This document shows positions 24,727 to 36,121 of a DNA stretch of 64,000 bases, one piece after another. Position numbers and translations under genes: made by a program. Origin of the DNA: Manihot esculenta (taxonomy: Eukaryota; Streptophyta; Magnoliopsida; Malpighiales; Euphorbiaceae); contig NC_035171.2 in NCBI RefSeq assembly GCF_001659605.2, positions 2,114,325-2,178,324 of the forward strand, read 5' to 3'. A model generated the notes under the pieces. That model saw nothing but the letters and a program-made list of their open reading frames with translations. It had not been told where the DNA came from and ran no database searches. Every line of letters starts with the position of its first letter. The first letter of the stretch is position 1.

Positions 24727-25733
24727 AAAGTAATATATATATGAAGTAAAATTAGAGAAACTAAATAGTTAATTTTAAAAATTGAAGTAGTTTGAAACTT
24801 CAAAATCAATAGGGTTGATTTTATTAAATAAAAATATGAATTTTGGAGGATAAAATTAGATTTTAATTTCTAATTTATATTAATGCAGAAAAATACTAGC
24901 ATTTTCCATGCAGAAATATGCGTGGTAAATTTTCCTGGAAAATCCAGTGCCAGTAATAAAAGCAATCCAAGTAGACAGACAGCCGCGCTTGCAATTTTTT
25001 GCTATTGATTACTTTAAATAAACATGAAAAATTTATTCAAAAAAACATGAAAAATAATAATAAATAATATTATTTGCAAAATAATATCCAGGCGCACAAT
25101 ACCGTTATTTCTGTTATTCACCGAGGACAAAACCGTACTTTCACTGTTCCTTTCCATGGCCGCTAAGCAATGAAGGAGATAGAGATGAAGATTGTCACAC
25201 GAAATAAAAGAAACCGAAGGTTCTTCATCTCTCTACAGAGGCCAAGCGTTTTTTACTATTCTCTGCTTTCAATTTCGGTTTTAGGGATTTCTGTAAATTC
25301 TCTGTCGTTTATTCATTTTCTGTGTTCATTTCTAAAGTGAAAGCAAATCTCTAAAAATCTGTACATACAATTGCTTCTCTTTCTTCTTCGTCGCCTCTTC
25401 TTTTACATCCCTAAAATTACAGAACACTCTCCCCCAATTTTCAGTTCTGTGCTTCTTGTTGATTTGTGTATAGATATAAATTTTAAGCCAGGTCTTCTAG
25501 ATTTCTAACGCTCACGATCCAATTGGATCTTTCTTTACATCTCTCTCTCTCTCTCTAAAAAAAGCCCGTTCCTTATTATTAAGAACGTATAACCCTTACA
25601 AAATTTGTTGGTTTTAGGAGAAAATTAGTGGGTGTTTGTTAAAATTTAATCTAATTGAGCATATTGCTTGATTTGGGTTTCTTTTTTGTTTGTGATCTAA
25701 ACCAAAATCTGGTTTCAATAGTGCCTACTGCCT

Positions 25734-28700
25734 ATGGCTGTCTCAACGATAGCTTTATATGCGAGCCCGCCTAGCAGCGTATGTTCAGCGCCACATCCGT
25801 GCCAAATCAACTCACACGCAACGTATGATTTTGAGTTGAACTCGAGAACTTCAGCGACACCTTCATCTAGTGCATCTTCGCATAAATCTGTGGTTGGAGG
25901 CTTGTCCTGTTTGTTTTCGTCTTCACCAGTGAAACATTCATCGTTTTCGGGTGACAGAGAGGAGCTGGGGTCTTTGTGGCATGATAGAGGAGAGGATTTG
26001 AAGGAATTGAGCTGTTCGTTTCGGTTTTCACCGAGTAAATATCTCGGTGGGTCCTCTATAAAGAGGGATCAAAGTCCAATTTCGGTGTTGCAAGGTCCAG
26101 TCTCGTGTTCTACTAGTCCTCCCGTGAGGATTGCTCGAGAAAGAAGCGCTGATATCGGTTTCCAAAGTTCGATTCATGGTTCATTTCGCAGTGGGACTAG
26201 TGGACTGTTTAATGGGTTCGTGAGAAATGCGCTGGGTTCCTGTGTTGACTATGATTCGCCTAGTTTTGAGGTTCACAGTGTTGGGACTGATGTGGGTTCC
26301 TCATCTGTTGCTGCTGATGAACTGACATTTAACATGGAGGATACATTTGTGGAGGCTAATAATGAGCCTTATGCCAAAGAATTGCTGCTAGGGGCACAGA
26401 TGAGGCACAAAGTATTCTTCGATGATTTTGTTATCAAGGCTTTTTATGAAGCTGAGAAAGCACATAGAGGACAGGTAAAGCTGGAGTTTGAATTTTGATT
26501 GGATTTTGTTGTTTTATAGTGTTTTGGACTGATAATATTTACTTGTTGCTTCCAGATGCGGGCAAGTGGGGATCCATATTTGCAGCATTGTGTGGAGACT
26601 GCAGTTTTGCTCGCAACTATTGGCGCTAACTCTACAGTGGTTGCTGCAGGGCTTTTACATGATACTCTTGATGATGCTTTTTTAAGCTATGACTATATCC
26701 TTAGGACATTTGGAGCTGGGGTAGCCGATTTGGTGGAAGGGGTAAGAGGATTGGCTTTTGTTGTTTAATCTCTTACTGAAGGACGATTGCGTTCATAAAA
26801 GGACATGCTAACTTTTGTTCTATAAAAATTAACAATACACAATTAATCATGTCTCAAACGAAGTGCACATGCAATTCTATGTGCAACTTGTTTATTTCTT
26901 TACAATAGAATTTTCATTGGGCCAATAAGAGTATGCGTGAGTTAATAAAAGATGATTTCCGTGTTTAGTCAGATCAAGAAACCCAATGTTAAGTTTAATA
27001 TGTAGATGACTTGTCTTTTTTAGGTTGGTTTCTTGTATTTCTGGACTTTAGTGAATAGAAGAGCTCTTTTGGTCCTTCCTACCAACCAAAATTTGTGTTA
27101 ACTGGTCAGGGTTGTGGCTGTCATACTATGATGTGGTTCCCTTGTATGAATCGGGCATTCATTGAGTTGAGATCATGATCTTGTAATGGTATCTTTCACA
27201 ATTATCGACTTATGAATTGCTAACTTATATTGAATTTAGCGCCTTTATCTTTCTGGGAAACTAATCAAGCTTGCTGTCTCTCGTCTAAATACTCCCTTTT
27301 ATTATTAATTGGGAAAACTAGTAAAAATATTACTCTCTTTTGTTTGAAGCCCTGTTTTCCCTTCAAAATGAACTGGTTGGCTTTTTCTATCATGGCCTTT
27401 TATGCTCCTTATTGTTTCTAAGCATAGTAGACACTACTAGGCTAACATGTGGAAATTTATCTACTCATAGGAACGCTGATAATTTTCTTGACAGTCACAG
27501 CATCAAATAGCAGCTAAGGTTGATAAGCTTTTGGAGCTCATTTCTCCACTCATCTTCTTAATGTTCATAATGTGGAACACTAGAATAATATTTGAAAGAT
27601 TTGTTTTCCGTTGATTTTTTCGATTATCTTAGAAGTTGATTTTTTCGATTATCTTAGAAGTTGCTTTTGAATCAGGTATCTAAGCTTAGTCACTTGAGTA
27701 AGCTTGCACGTGAGAACAACACAGCAAGCAAGACTGTTGAAGCAGATCGGTTGCATACCATGTTCCTTGCTATGGCAGATGCCAGGGCTGTCCTGATAAA
27801 GTTGGCAGATCGATTGCATAATATGATGACATTAGATGCATTGCCTTTGATCAAGCAACAGAGATTTGCTAAGGAGACTTTAGAGATATTTGCTCCATTG
27901 GCAAATCGTTTAGGAATCTTTAGTTGGAAAGAGCAATTAGAGAACCTGTGTTTCAAGCATCTCAACCCAGAGCAGCACAGAGATTTGTCCTCTAGACTTG
28001 TGCTGTCATTTGATGAGGCAATGATTACTTCTGCAATAGAGAAATTGGAGCAAGCTCTTAAGGATGAAGGCATTTCATACCATGTTCTGTCTGGACGGCA
28101 TAAAAGCTTGTATAGCATTTATTGCAAAATGTTGAAGTGAGTTCTCTTTCTTTTTTGTCTCTCTGCATGAGAAATATGTCTTCCAAATCTTAATCTGGCA
28201 ATGCCTGATAAAAAAATGAAAATGGAAATGGAGCTTGAAAGAGTCACCGGTCTCCTGTCTGACAGCTATAGTCTACCAAGCAGTTAAATTGAATTGATGA
28301 CCCCTTGGATTTGATGAGGCAAATCGCAATAATAGAGATTTTAGGAGTACTTATTTTTGGAAGAAATATAAATATAGGAACTAGGAATTTTGTTTATTCC
28401 TGATTGATTAGGATTTCTATTTCTAATTTGACCAGGGTTGGAATTTTGTTTCTTCCTAATTAGTTAGGATTTTTATTTCTACTTTGATTAGGCTTGTAAG
28501 CTTCATACAAGGGGCTAGCTTCTTATTATTTGCGGAGACTTTGTTGTGAATTTATTGGTAATATACAATTTTCAGAATTAGTTCTCTTGCCTTTAAAGGT
28601 TTCTCTCTCACTTATTCTGGTGCTACATCATGTGGATTTTACATTATTGGTGTTGCTGCAGCTTTTGTATAAATACTAGAATTTATGAATTATAGGCCTG

Positions 28701-30138
28701 TTTTTTTGGTTGAAGTAATGGTCAAACCATAGGTCACATACATGCAACATGCTTAAATGGTGGGCACATATTATCACAGCATGAAACTTCAAAATGAAAA
28801 CTTTTGGTAGATAATATTTTTTTATTTATTTAATGATGTGATGGTTTAAATTATGTAGGAAGAAGCTCAACATGGATGAGATTCATGATATTCATGGTCT
28901 GCGTCTGATTCTTGAAAATGAGGAAGACTGCTATAGGGCATTGGGAGTTGTTCACCAGTTGTGGGCTGAATTACCTGGAAAATTCAAAGATTACATAAAT
29001 CATCCTAAGTTCAATGGGTATAATTTAGTTCAGCAGTTGTGTGCTTCTAGTAAATTATTCTTCTGCCTGACTTTGACTTTAATCTTCAGGTATCAATCTC
29101 TCCATACTGTAGTAAGGCCTGAAGGAATGGTGCCACTTGAAGTTCAAATCCGTACAAAGCAGATGCATTTGCAAGCTGAGTTTGGATTTGCAGCTCATTG
29201 GAGATACAAGGAAGGTGATTGCCAACACTCTTCATTTGTGCTTCAGATGGTTGAGTGGGCTCGATGGGTTCTGACATGGCAGTGTGAGGCAATGAGCAAA
29301 GACCGGCCTTCCAATGGCCATGCTGATTCCGTTAAGTCTCCCTGTGCATTCCCTACTCATTCTGATGATTGCCCATATTCCTACAAGCCCCAATGTGGCC
29401 AGGATGGACCTGTCTTTGTCATCATGATTGAGAATGACAAGGTTTGATTCCTTCATTTCCATGGGTCTGATTTTGTTATAAATAGGTATTGAAAGACCAT
29501 CTGTTACCATTTTTCCTTGAGACCTGTTTTAAGCAATACTCCTACCTGGTGTACGGTGTACATGTCAATTTCTTCATACTAGGTAATTTAGGTGGTAATC
29601 GGTAATTTAACATTGGATAATAATGATCAGCCTGCCTGTTGTTGTTTGGTAAAAACAAAGTGGCGGTGGATACTAGTACGGTTTTTTAGAGTATTTTAAG
29701 CAAGTTAAGTTTCATCTTTACTTTCCAAAGCTGACTAAGCACTCGTGCCTTTGCAGAGGTTATTTCTCCTATCAATAGTATTTCCTAGTGACTCAAAAAA
29801 GTAAAATAACTTTGTGGATGTTACAGATGTCAGTGCAAGAGTTTCTTGCAAACTCAACTATGATGGATTTGCTGGAAAGGGTTGGGCGGGGAAGCTCGAG
29901 ATGGTCTCCATATGGGTTCCCTGTAAAGGAAGAATTGAGGCCAAGGTTGAATCACAAGCCATTGAGTGATCCCACATGCAAGCTGAAGATGGGGGATGTG
30001 GTAGAGCTGACTCCAGCTATACCTGACAAGTGTTTGACGGAGTGCAGGGAAGAGATTCAGCGCATGTACGACAAGGGATCAACTAATGTCTCGAGTACAG
30101 CAACTGCCTCTGGTGGGACGGTTGGCTGGAGAAGCTGA
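25734..30138 (+). CDS. Plastid RelA/SpoT homologue, RSH2/RSH3 class (ppGpp synthase/hydrolase)
   Basis: Makes, and may hydrolyse, the alarmone (p)ppGpp in chloroplasts. Exons: 25734-26474, 26556-26741, 27676-28136, 28859-29017, 29090-29441, 29827-30138; total 2211 nt, 736 aa, all GT-AG. Exon 1 (residues 1-247) is a Ser-rich plastid-targeting and linker region. The HD hydrolase domain follows: DPYLQHC, then HDTLDD with H282-D283, [18 protein letters not shown]. The synthetase domain has [27 protein letters not shown] and [11 protein letters not shown]; then [20 protein letters not shown]. The C-terminal part ([15 protein letters not shown]) looks like the TGS-type region of RSH2/3. It has none of the EF hands found in CRSH. 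The ATG at 25734 opens a frame that matches the family N-terminus and has a long leader before it. RSH2 versus RSH3 cannot be decided here. Confidence 0.95.
27610..27659 (+). repeat. Exact 25-bp tandem duplication at the end of RSH intron 2
   Basis: A 25-bp unit beginning GTTGATTTTTTCGATT is present twice back to back, ending 16 bp before the exon 3 acceptor at 27676. It doubles the pyrimidine-rich tract and any branch-point-like motif close to the splice site. Confidence 0.85.
28384..28495 (+). repeat. Two diverged 56-bp tandem units in RSH intron 3
   Basis: Units begin GGAATTTTGTTTATTCC (28384) and GGAATTTTGTTTCTTCC (28440), each followed by a TTAGGATTT(C/T)TATTTCTA block. They differ at several sites, so the duplication is not recent. 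It may belong to an old transposon piece. Confidence 0.65.
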
Positions 30139-30996
30139 CTGTTAAGTGATCGTATGTCAAGTAGCATACCATTTAGTGACCATTGGTTATTCTTGTGTAT
30201 ACATATGTTTGTACAGAACAGCTATAATGGTTCTGGTATTAGGACACAATGACTAATTACATTCAAAAGAGCCACCAAAAGATTTATTTCATATTCCCAC
30301 ATTGGATGCAGGCTACTAAATTGTGCCAAAGCTTCCTCTGAAGGCAGTATTGTATCATTTGGCAACTGGCCTGTAGATTTAAAATGTTATTGAACTCTTC
30401 AAGCTTTGAAGCAAAAATGCTGCAGTTTGTTCGCTTTTATCGGTCCTTTTGTTATAAGCTACCAATACATAGGCTGCAGAAGAATCCCATGCCTGCAAGC
30501 CCACTTCAGTAGATATATGAGCTTGTGTTCAGTAGTTCTCTAAATTTCTGATGTTTTGAAATAAAATGTCAATTAAATAAGTTGAATACATTAATTTGCT
30601 ATATTAATTTGCTGTTTCTGAAATAATTTACTTTTAATCAAACCAAACCAAAGACAGAAAAGAAAAGGTAGAGGGAACTCTACCTTTCAGTTCCTCATTT
30701 CAAACGGGGAAAACAAGAAGAGAAGGCAAGACCAAAAGACTTCCCGCATAAAATCCAACGAGAAACTAGAAGTACTCCACCACTGGATGTGAAATTAATT
30801 TTTATAAAAGTGAAATTGATTAAATACACTTGAAGCAGTCAAATAAGAGAGAAAAAAAAAGGATACCAAGTTTTCTCGTTTTCTCATTTCCTTCTTAATT
30901 GATACATCTGTCAGTTCTTCATAGAGATACAGGACATCCTTCTCATCATGGGTCCATGATTTTCTCAAATGTGTTAACTTTGAGAGCCTAAAATTC
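30139..30996. other. Convergent 3' regions of RSH and TAF9
   Basis: RSH reads in from the left and TAF9 from the right, so the two 3' UTRs share or divide this stretch. No other gene is supported. The minus-strand frame at 30795-31103 overlaps the TAF9 end in another frame and is rejected. Confidence 0.55.
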
Positions 30997-31819
30997 TTAC
31001 TTGGGACGTTTGGTAAGGGGAAAGGATACTCTTTGAGGAGTATTATGTTGTGGGACATCAGCCTTTGGCTCTTGTGATGGATTGAGATCAGCGCTTTCTT
31101 CATCCTCCTCCGTTTCTTCTACTGCCTGGGCAGGCTGCTTCTTTGGGATAGCAAGTTGGTAATTCGGGCTAATCAAGGTGTCCTGCTCTGGTGGGAGTGG
31201 GATACCAGGTCCAGTTATTGACTTTGGCAATGGGATTTTGTTCCTTTTTCTAGCCAATTCCAATAAAACCTGATGCATTACGACAATGTTAGGCGTATTC
31301 ATTCAGACTTTTATGAGAGATGCAGAGAAGCACTAACAAAATTAATCAAAATAAAGGTTATGTCTTCTCCAGCTAATTTAAATTCAATTGCAAGTGTTAA
31401 AAGAAAGCCTATTGTCTGTACGCCAATATAAGGAAGCCTACTGTCTGTACGCCAATATAAGGATTCTGAAGTTGCTATGTTTCTTCTAAATGCAATAAGG
31501 TAATCTTTGTGTTGAAAAATAATAAATAATGATGCTTACAGCACCATGGATTGATACATACCTCTCTTGGTGGTGGTTGCGAGAAGCTGAAATTTACTTT
31601 TGACTGAATAGCAAGCTTGACATCATCACAGTCAATTGCAGATTTGCCAGCATGCTCAGAGTAAACTTGTGCATCTGTCAACACATCAACAACATAACGA
31701 TACCAAAGCTCTAGAAACTGGTGTATAACACGAGGTTCATAATCCTCCACGCCCATTGATTTCAGAAGCGATTTGACAATCTTTGCATCTCTTGGCAAGT
31801 CCTCTTCTCCCTCTGCCAT
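30997..31819 (-). CDS. TAF9: TBP-associated factor 9 (TFIID/SAGA histone-fold subunit)
   Basis: Histone-fold protein that pairs with TAF6 in TFIID, and in SAGA-type coactivators, in the nucleus. Exons on the minus strand: 31819-31562 and 31269-30997; 531 nt, 176 aa. The histone fold spans about residues 8-75: [52 protein letters not shown]. The conserved post-fold block follows: [14 protein letters not shown], then [20 protein letters not shown]. The tail is acidic ([11 protein letters not shown]) and ends [12 protein letters not shown]. The splice junction joins PPPRE to VLLELA in phase 0. Length and sequence fit plant TAF9 closely. A GT donor near 32610 (minus) and an AG just before the ATG suggest a 5'-UTR intron, but this is only inferred. 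Confidence 0.95.
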
Positions 31820-32932
31820 TCTTTAAACAGGATCCACATCCAACATCAAGATCCACATTACAAATTTCATATGTGAAACCAAAACAAGGCCATGCTTTAT
31901 TTCCTACCAGAAACATCTCTTAAACTAAAATCCAAACCAACCAAGTGATAAGAATTAATGAGAACAGGACACCAATTAAATTGGGTTGTTAAAATAAACG
32001 TCAGCACAAAGCAATAACCTACAGTATGGATCTATGGACAAATCAAGCTAGATTATAAAGTATAAAGATGTAGAATATCCATGAAAAGCTTCTGATCTGA
32101 TTGACGGCTGCTATGCAATAAGTGGGGATAGTTATGATGCTGTTGTCCCTTTCCATTTGTTAAGATTGAAGGCTAAAGACACAAACTTTTGTATAACGTT
32201 TGTGATAAATTTTGAAGGACTTCACAAGAACGTTTCTCAATTATGGAGACCATAATGTAACAGATTTTATGTTCAATGATGCTTTAAGTTAGTGAACCAT
32301 AAGCAGAAACAACCCGCACAAGTCAATATAAAAAGTTGGGTTTCACAGAAAGAGAATTCTGCAAACCCTAACTCCACATACCAAAGTATCCAAGACCATA
32401 AATCATCCCTAACAAATGAAAGCCAACAATCAAGCTCATATTACGCTGCTTCTAATAAAAATCCAAACAATTAAATAGAGAGCTTCTAATATCTGCACAA
32501 ACAAATTTGCGCTCAAATTTCCCGCGATTTGTCGGTAAACATCAAACAAACAGAAAGGATAACCAACGGATGGACAGAAGCACGGGAAAAATAAATTCAA
32601 AAGCTAACCTTGGAAACTGGGTCGGCCGTGTAAGAACTCGGAAATCGGTGAGTTGCCTCGACGGCTTGGAAAATGAGGCAGGAACCAGGAGGGACGAGAC
32701 TTCTGCTCCTGTTACTAGGAGGACGACGGTGACTGGTCGCTATATAAAAACTATTGCGAACGACACCGTTTTCCTTTCCCACTCCATTTATTTATTCCTC
32801 CATTTCCTTTTTATACATTTATATACACTCAATTTCTTAAAAATTTCAATAAAATTTTATATTTATTTTTAAAAACATTTACTATTTAATCTCTAAAAAA
32901 TTTATTAATTTAATTTTTTAAAAATTTGAATG

Positions 32933-32984
<52 letters not shown>

Positions 32985-33445
32985 AAAAATACTATTTAAT
33001 TTTTATATTAAAAAAATTATTAATTAATTTATTAATTTTAAAAAATATAAAATTTTAAAATATTATTAATTAATCTTTTATTAATTTTAAGTGTTAAATA
33101 TTATAAAAAATATAAGATATTTTTAATATAAAAATAATTAATATATTTTTTTATAAAATTAAAAAATTAATTACATTTTTTTTAAATTAAAATTAATTAA
33201 TAATTTTTTAGAAAAATTATAAATGTGTTAATATATATTTTAAAGTTTGATAGATTAATTAGTAAATTTTTTTAATAATGTATGGATTAAATAATAAATT
33301 TTTTACCTAAATCTAAAAAGAAAAAAGAAGTTATTGCTCGGTTTGCTTTCATTTGATTCAAAAGAGAATAACATAACTAAACTTCTAATTATTAAAGCAA
33401 ATAATCAGAACACGATAGAAAGAAGATTAAAATTCTTTCTTTTGT
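31820..33445. other. TAF9 5' leader and promoter, then AT-rich spacer
   Basis: A leader intron for TAF9 is plausible between about 32608 and 31825 on the minus strand. The overlapping frames at 32292-32474, 32507-32872 and 32597-32782 are unconvincing. From 32800 to 33340 the DNA is extremely AT-rich, including a (TA)22 run. Confidence 0.45.
32937..32980. repeat. (TA)22 microsatellite
   Basis: Uninterrupted 44-nt TA run in the AT-rich spacer between TAF9 and the small membrane protein. Confidence 0.9.
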
Positions 33446-33841
33446 CTATCTCCAGAAGAATTCTTGAACGGATTCTTGCCATGAAAGCACAAGCATGAGC
33501 ATCCCTAGAATCCCAGCAAGTCCCCAAGAGGAGCTCCCAATTCTAAGCACCCAAGAAGGATCCGGCGAAGGGATCAATGAATCTCTACCTCTGTTTTCGA
33601 CTGACGATGTCGATGAAGAAGAAGACAATGAAGTAGTTCTAATGGCGATTATAAGTCCAGCAAGAACCATTGGAAGAACAAAACCAGAGCTCCATTTGGT
33701 CTCGAGAAAATGAGAATCGTTTCTTCGATTCACATACAATGGTGATAACACTACTGCGGATGCTAGAGCCAACACCATGGCTAATCCTCTCTGTGATGAG
33801 TTGTGGCTACCACTAGCACCACTGTAAGAATAGGTAGCCAT
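33446..33841 (-). CDS. Small plant membrane protein of unknown function
   Basis: A single-exon, 131-aa frame. It has three likely membrane helices: about residues 18-37 (GLAMVLALASAVVLSPLYV), 52-66 (SGFVLPMVLAGLIIAI) and 107-124 (WGLAGILGMLMLVLSW). A Ser-rich linker with SSSSSTSSVENRG lies between helices 2 and 3. The N-terminus (MATYSYSGASGSHNSSQR) has no clear signal peptide or targeting sequence. I recognise the general style of small plant transmembrane proteins but cannot name a family or role. The start is the first Met of an open frame. Length, codon texture and clean hydrophobic blocks argue that it is real. Confidence 0.75.
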   Translation of the reverse strand: MATYSYSGASGSHNSSQRGLAMVLALASAVVLSPLYVNRRNDSHFLETKWSSGFVLPMVLAGLIIAIRTTSLSSSSSTSSVENRGRDSLIPSPDPSWVLRIGSSSWGLAGILGMLMLVLSWQESVQEFFWR

Positions 33842-34294
33842 TGGTGAGACTCAAGTTGAAGGTTGGTTTTGGGCCAAAACTAAAGATGAGTTGCTGGATT
33901 TATAGGAGGAAGAAGGAGAAGGAAGCAATGAAGGAATCTATGTGGAAAGCTGGTGATTACATCCACAAAGAAAGTAGTCCAACAGACAAGCCGTCCAAAA
34001 AGTGGAGAGAAAAAGAAAGGTAAAGGTGCTGAAGATAACGTCAAGATAAAAATAATGGTAAGAAAATGTTTGGAAGAAAGGTATCTGAATCTTTCAATTA
34101 CTCTGCTGCTGTGTTCATATGTGATCCCAAGCAATTTTGGATTATGGGTATGAAGCAAAGTAATGCAGCTAGCCCTACCCACTTTAAATTTATGCTTAAA
34201 AGTAATTTTTTAAAAAAATTTAAATATTTAAAAATAATATTTTATTTTTTGAATTTAGATATTTATTAAATCGCAGTTAAAATTAAAATTAAGC
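33842..34294. other. Upstream region of the small membrane protein gene
   Basis: Promoter-side DNA of the gene at 33446-33841. The short frames 33841-34023, 33880-34182, 33953-34153 and 34066-34269 overlap in conflicting frames and none has recognisable content. Confidence 0.4.
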
Positions 34295-34810
34295 CCTTTT
34301 TATGTCACGAGTGTCCCTCTCCCATCTCCCGAGCCCATATGGCCCAGAGCCTGAAGTCCGACACTCCCGTGATCCATCCCATTGGCCTCACAGCCGCCGG
34401 GCAGAATTTGTCCCAAGACCTCACGAGGCCAATGGGATTTGACCCAATATTCCCCACATAGAAATATTAGGTCGCCTCCCCCACCACTCGAACCCAAGAC
34501 CTCTCCACATAAGAGTCCGGCGTTACGAGGGTGAGTACCAATTGTTCTAACTGTTCTAACGTAGAATAATTGGTACTCACCCTCGTAACGCCGGACTCTT
34601 ATGTGGAGAGGTCTTGGGTTCGAGTGGTGGGGGAGCCGACCTAATATTCCTATGTGGGGAATATTGGGCCAAATCCCATTGGCCTCGTGAGGTCTTGGGA
34701 CAAATCCTGTCCGGCGGCTGTGAGGCCAATGGGATGGATCACGGGAGTGTCGGACTTCAGGCTAATGTGGGCTCGGGAGATGGGAGAGGGACACCCGTGA
34801 CATAAAAAGG
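34295..34810. repeat. 516-bp foldback: two near-identical repeat copies in inverted orientation
   Basis: The left arm (34295 to about 34537) is the reverse complement of the right arm (about 34568-34810). By eye there are about seven substitutions and one 6-bp indel in roughly 243 bp, so about 97% identity outside the indel. The arms are separated by about 30 bp holding a doubled TGTTCTAAC. Each arm, read outward from the centre, has a box-B-like GGTTCGAGTGG in a tRNA-like context and ends GTGACATAAAAAGG. The arms give mirror-image open frames (34300-34497 minus, 34614-34805 plus), which are not genes. Two head-to-head SINE-like copies or a foldback transposon are both possible. No target duplication was found. 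Confidence 0.8.
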
Positions 34811-36121
34811 TTCAATTATGTTTATATTTTACAGGTTAGAGTCTTTGTTGCACTCTGTTTTTTTTTTTTTTTTTTTTAAAACGGAAAACAGAGCATGCTT
34901 GCTATCTTGCTTCTAATATGATGGATAGCTAGTCGTGTATGCAGTGGTTGGCCTGGAATAATCACTATCACAAAATTATATAACTAGACAAATGGGCTCA
35001 CTTATTGCCAAGGAACCCTTGAAGTTTGATAATGAGTTCATGTTCTTTTCCTGTAAGGCTTATACTTTCTGCATCTGTTTTTCATGGAGAGAGAGGAATG
35101 AGATGGAGGAGAGAGATTATAAAATTGTCGCTATTTGATAATGAGTTCAGTCTCTACAAGTACACAGAAGCAAAAGGATTTGGGACAACATCTTTGATCT
35201 AAACATGCAACTCGTTTCCTCTGTCTCTTATCAAAATGAGCTACATGCTAAAACCATGCTTATTTTGCTTATCGTTTTCTCCATACTAAAAAGAAAATAA
35301 GCATGAATTCAAACAAAACCCTCACTCAAGGCTATCAAAACAATCCAATCCAACTCATCAGACAACCATAGAATCCAAAAGTAGCTAGAACAAGTGCTGC
35401 ACTGCACAATCAAACCACCCCAACCATCCAGACACAAAACAACAACTTTGAGAAGGAAGGTTAATGAAACTCAAATATCCTCAATCGGAATTCCAGCAAC
35501 AACACAAACAGAGAAAACTTGGTATCTTACCACGCTTGTATAGCGCTTGCTAAGCATAGACAGAATCGGCTCTAGGAGACTTATGGGGCCAAATTCACCA
35601 GCAATATTTTATAGAGCCTAAGGGAAACCAAACATTAAACAGAATGACTGATATATCGTTGGAGTTGCCACATTAGAATCTCCTCTTCCAAGAAAAAAAT
35701 AGAAATCTTTAAATGGAAAAAAAAAAAAGAAGAAGAAGAAAGAAAAGCACCATCTAAACCATGGAGAGGAACCCATAGCTCGAAGGAATATTTTTATTTT
35801 TTTAATAATATAAATTAATGGCAATGAAACTTTGAGAGAGGGTAGCTATTTTGTGGGCCGTAGCCCATTGGGCCGCCTTAATAGACTGGAAAGTAAAAAA
35901 TCCCATAGGCGTCTTCAGAAGCGGTACCGTATTTGTTAAAAGGATCAAAAAGACTACTAAAATTGCCATCGGAAACCCGTCCACACTGTCTCACTCGCTC
36001 TCTCGAACGCTCCCCATCACCACTGCCCTTGCGCCGTGGCCACCGCCACTGCCACCGTGCCCCTGAAGTGCCCCCACTACTAATGTGGAAAAGGTAAAAT
36101 AAAATTCCAAATAAAAGAAAA
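34811..36121. other. Spacer and promoter region of the SP1-like E3 ligase
   Basis: No supported gene. A T run follows 34858, and an A/G-rich tract lies near 35718-35745. The last 250 bp before 36122 become GC-richer, as expected for a leader. A minus-strand frame at 35878-36273 is the shadow of this leader and the first exon. Confidence 0.45.

Larger units (their letters stand above)
22708..25733. other. Long intergenic region ending in the RSH 5' leader
   Basis: Three parts are visible. First, about 22800-23290 is GC-richer and carries several G-boxes, with opposing short frames I do not accept. Second, 23290-25080 is AT-rich and holds a (TA)13 run. Third, about 25100-25733 has the pyrimidine-rich character of a plant 5' leader (CT run at about 25543-25556) and probably contains the RSH transcription start and leader. 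An intron in that leader could not be settled. Confidence 0.45.

Noticed and set aside
34300..34805. Mirror-image 63-65 aa frames on opposite strands with nearly the same protein sequence
   Set aside because: They are the same non-coding repeat read in each arm of the inverted pair; no domain, and the resemblance is explained by the foldback.
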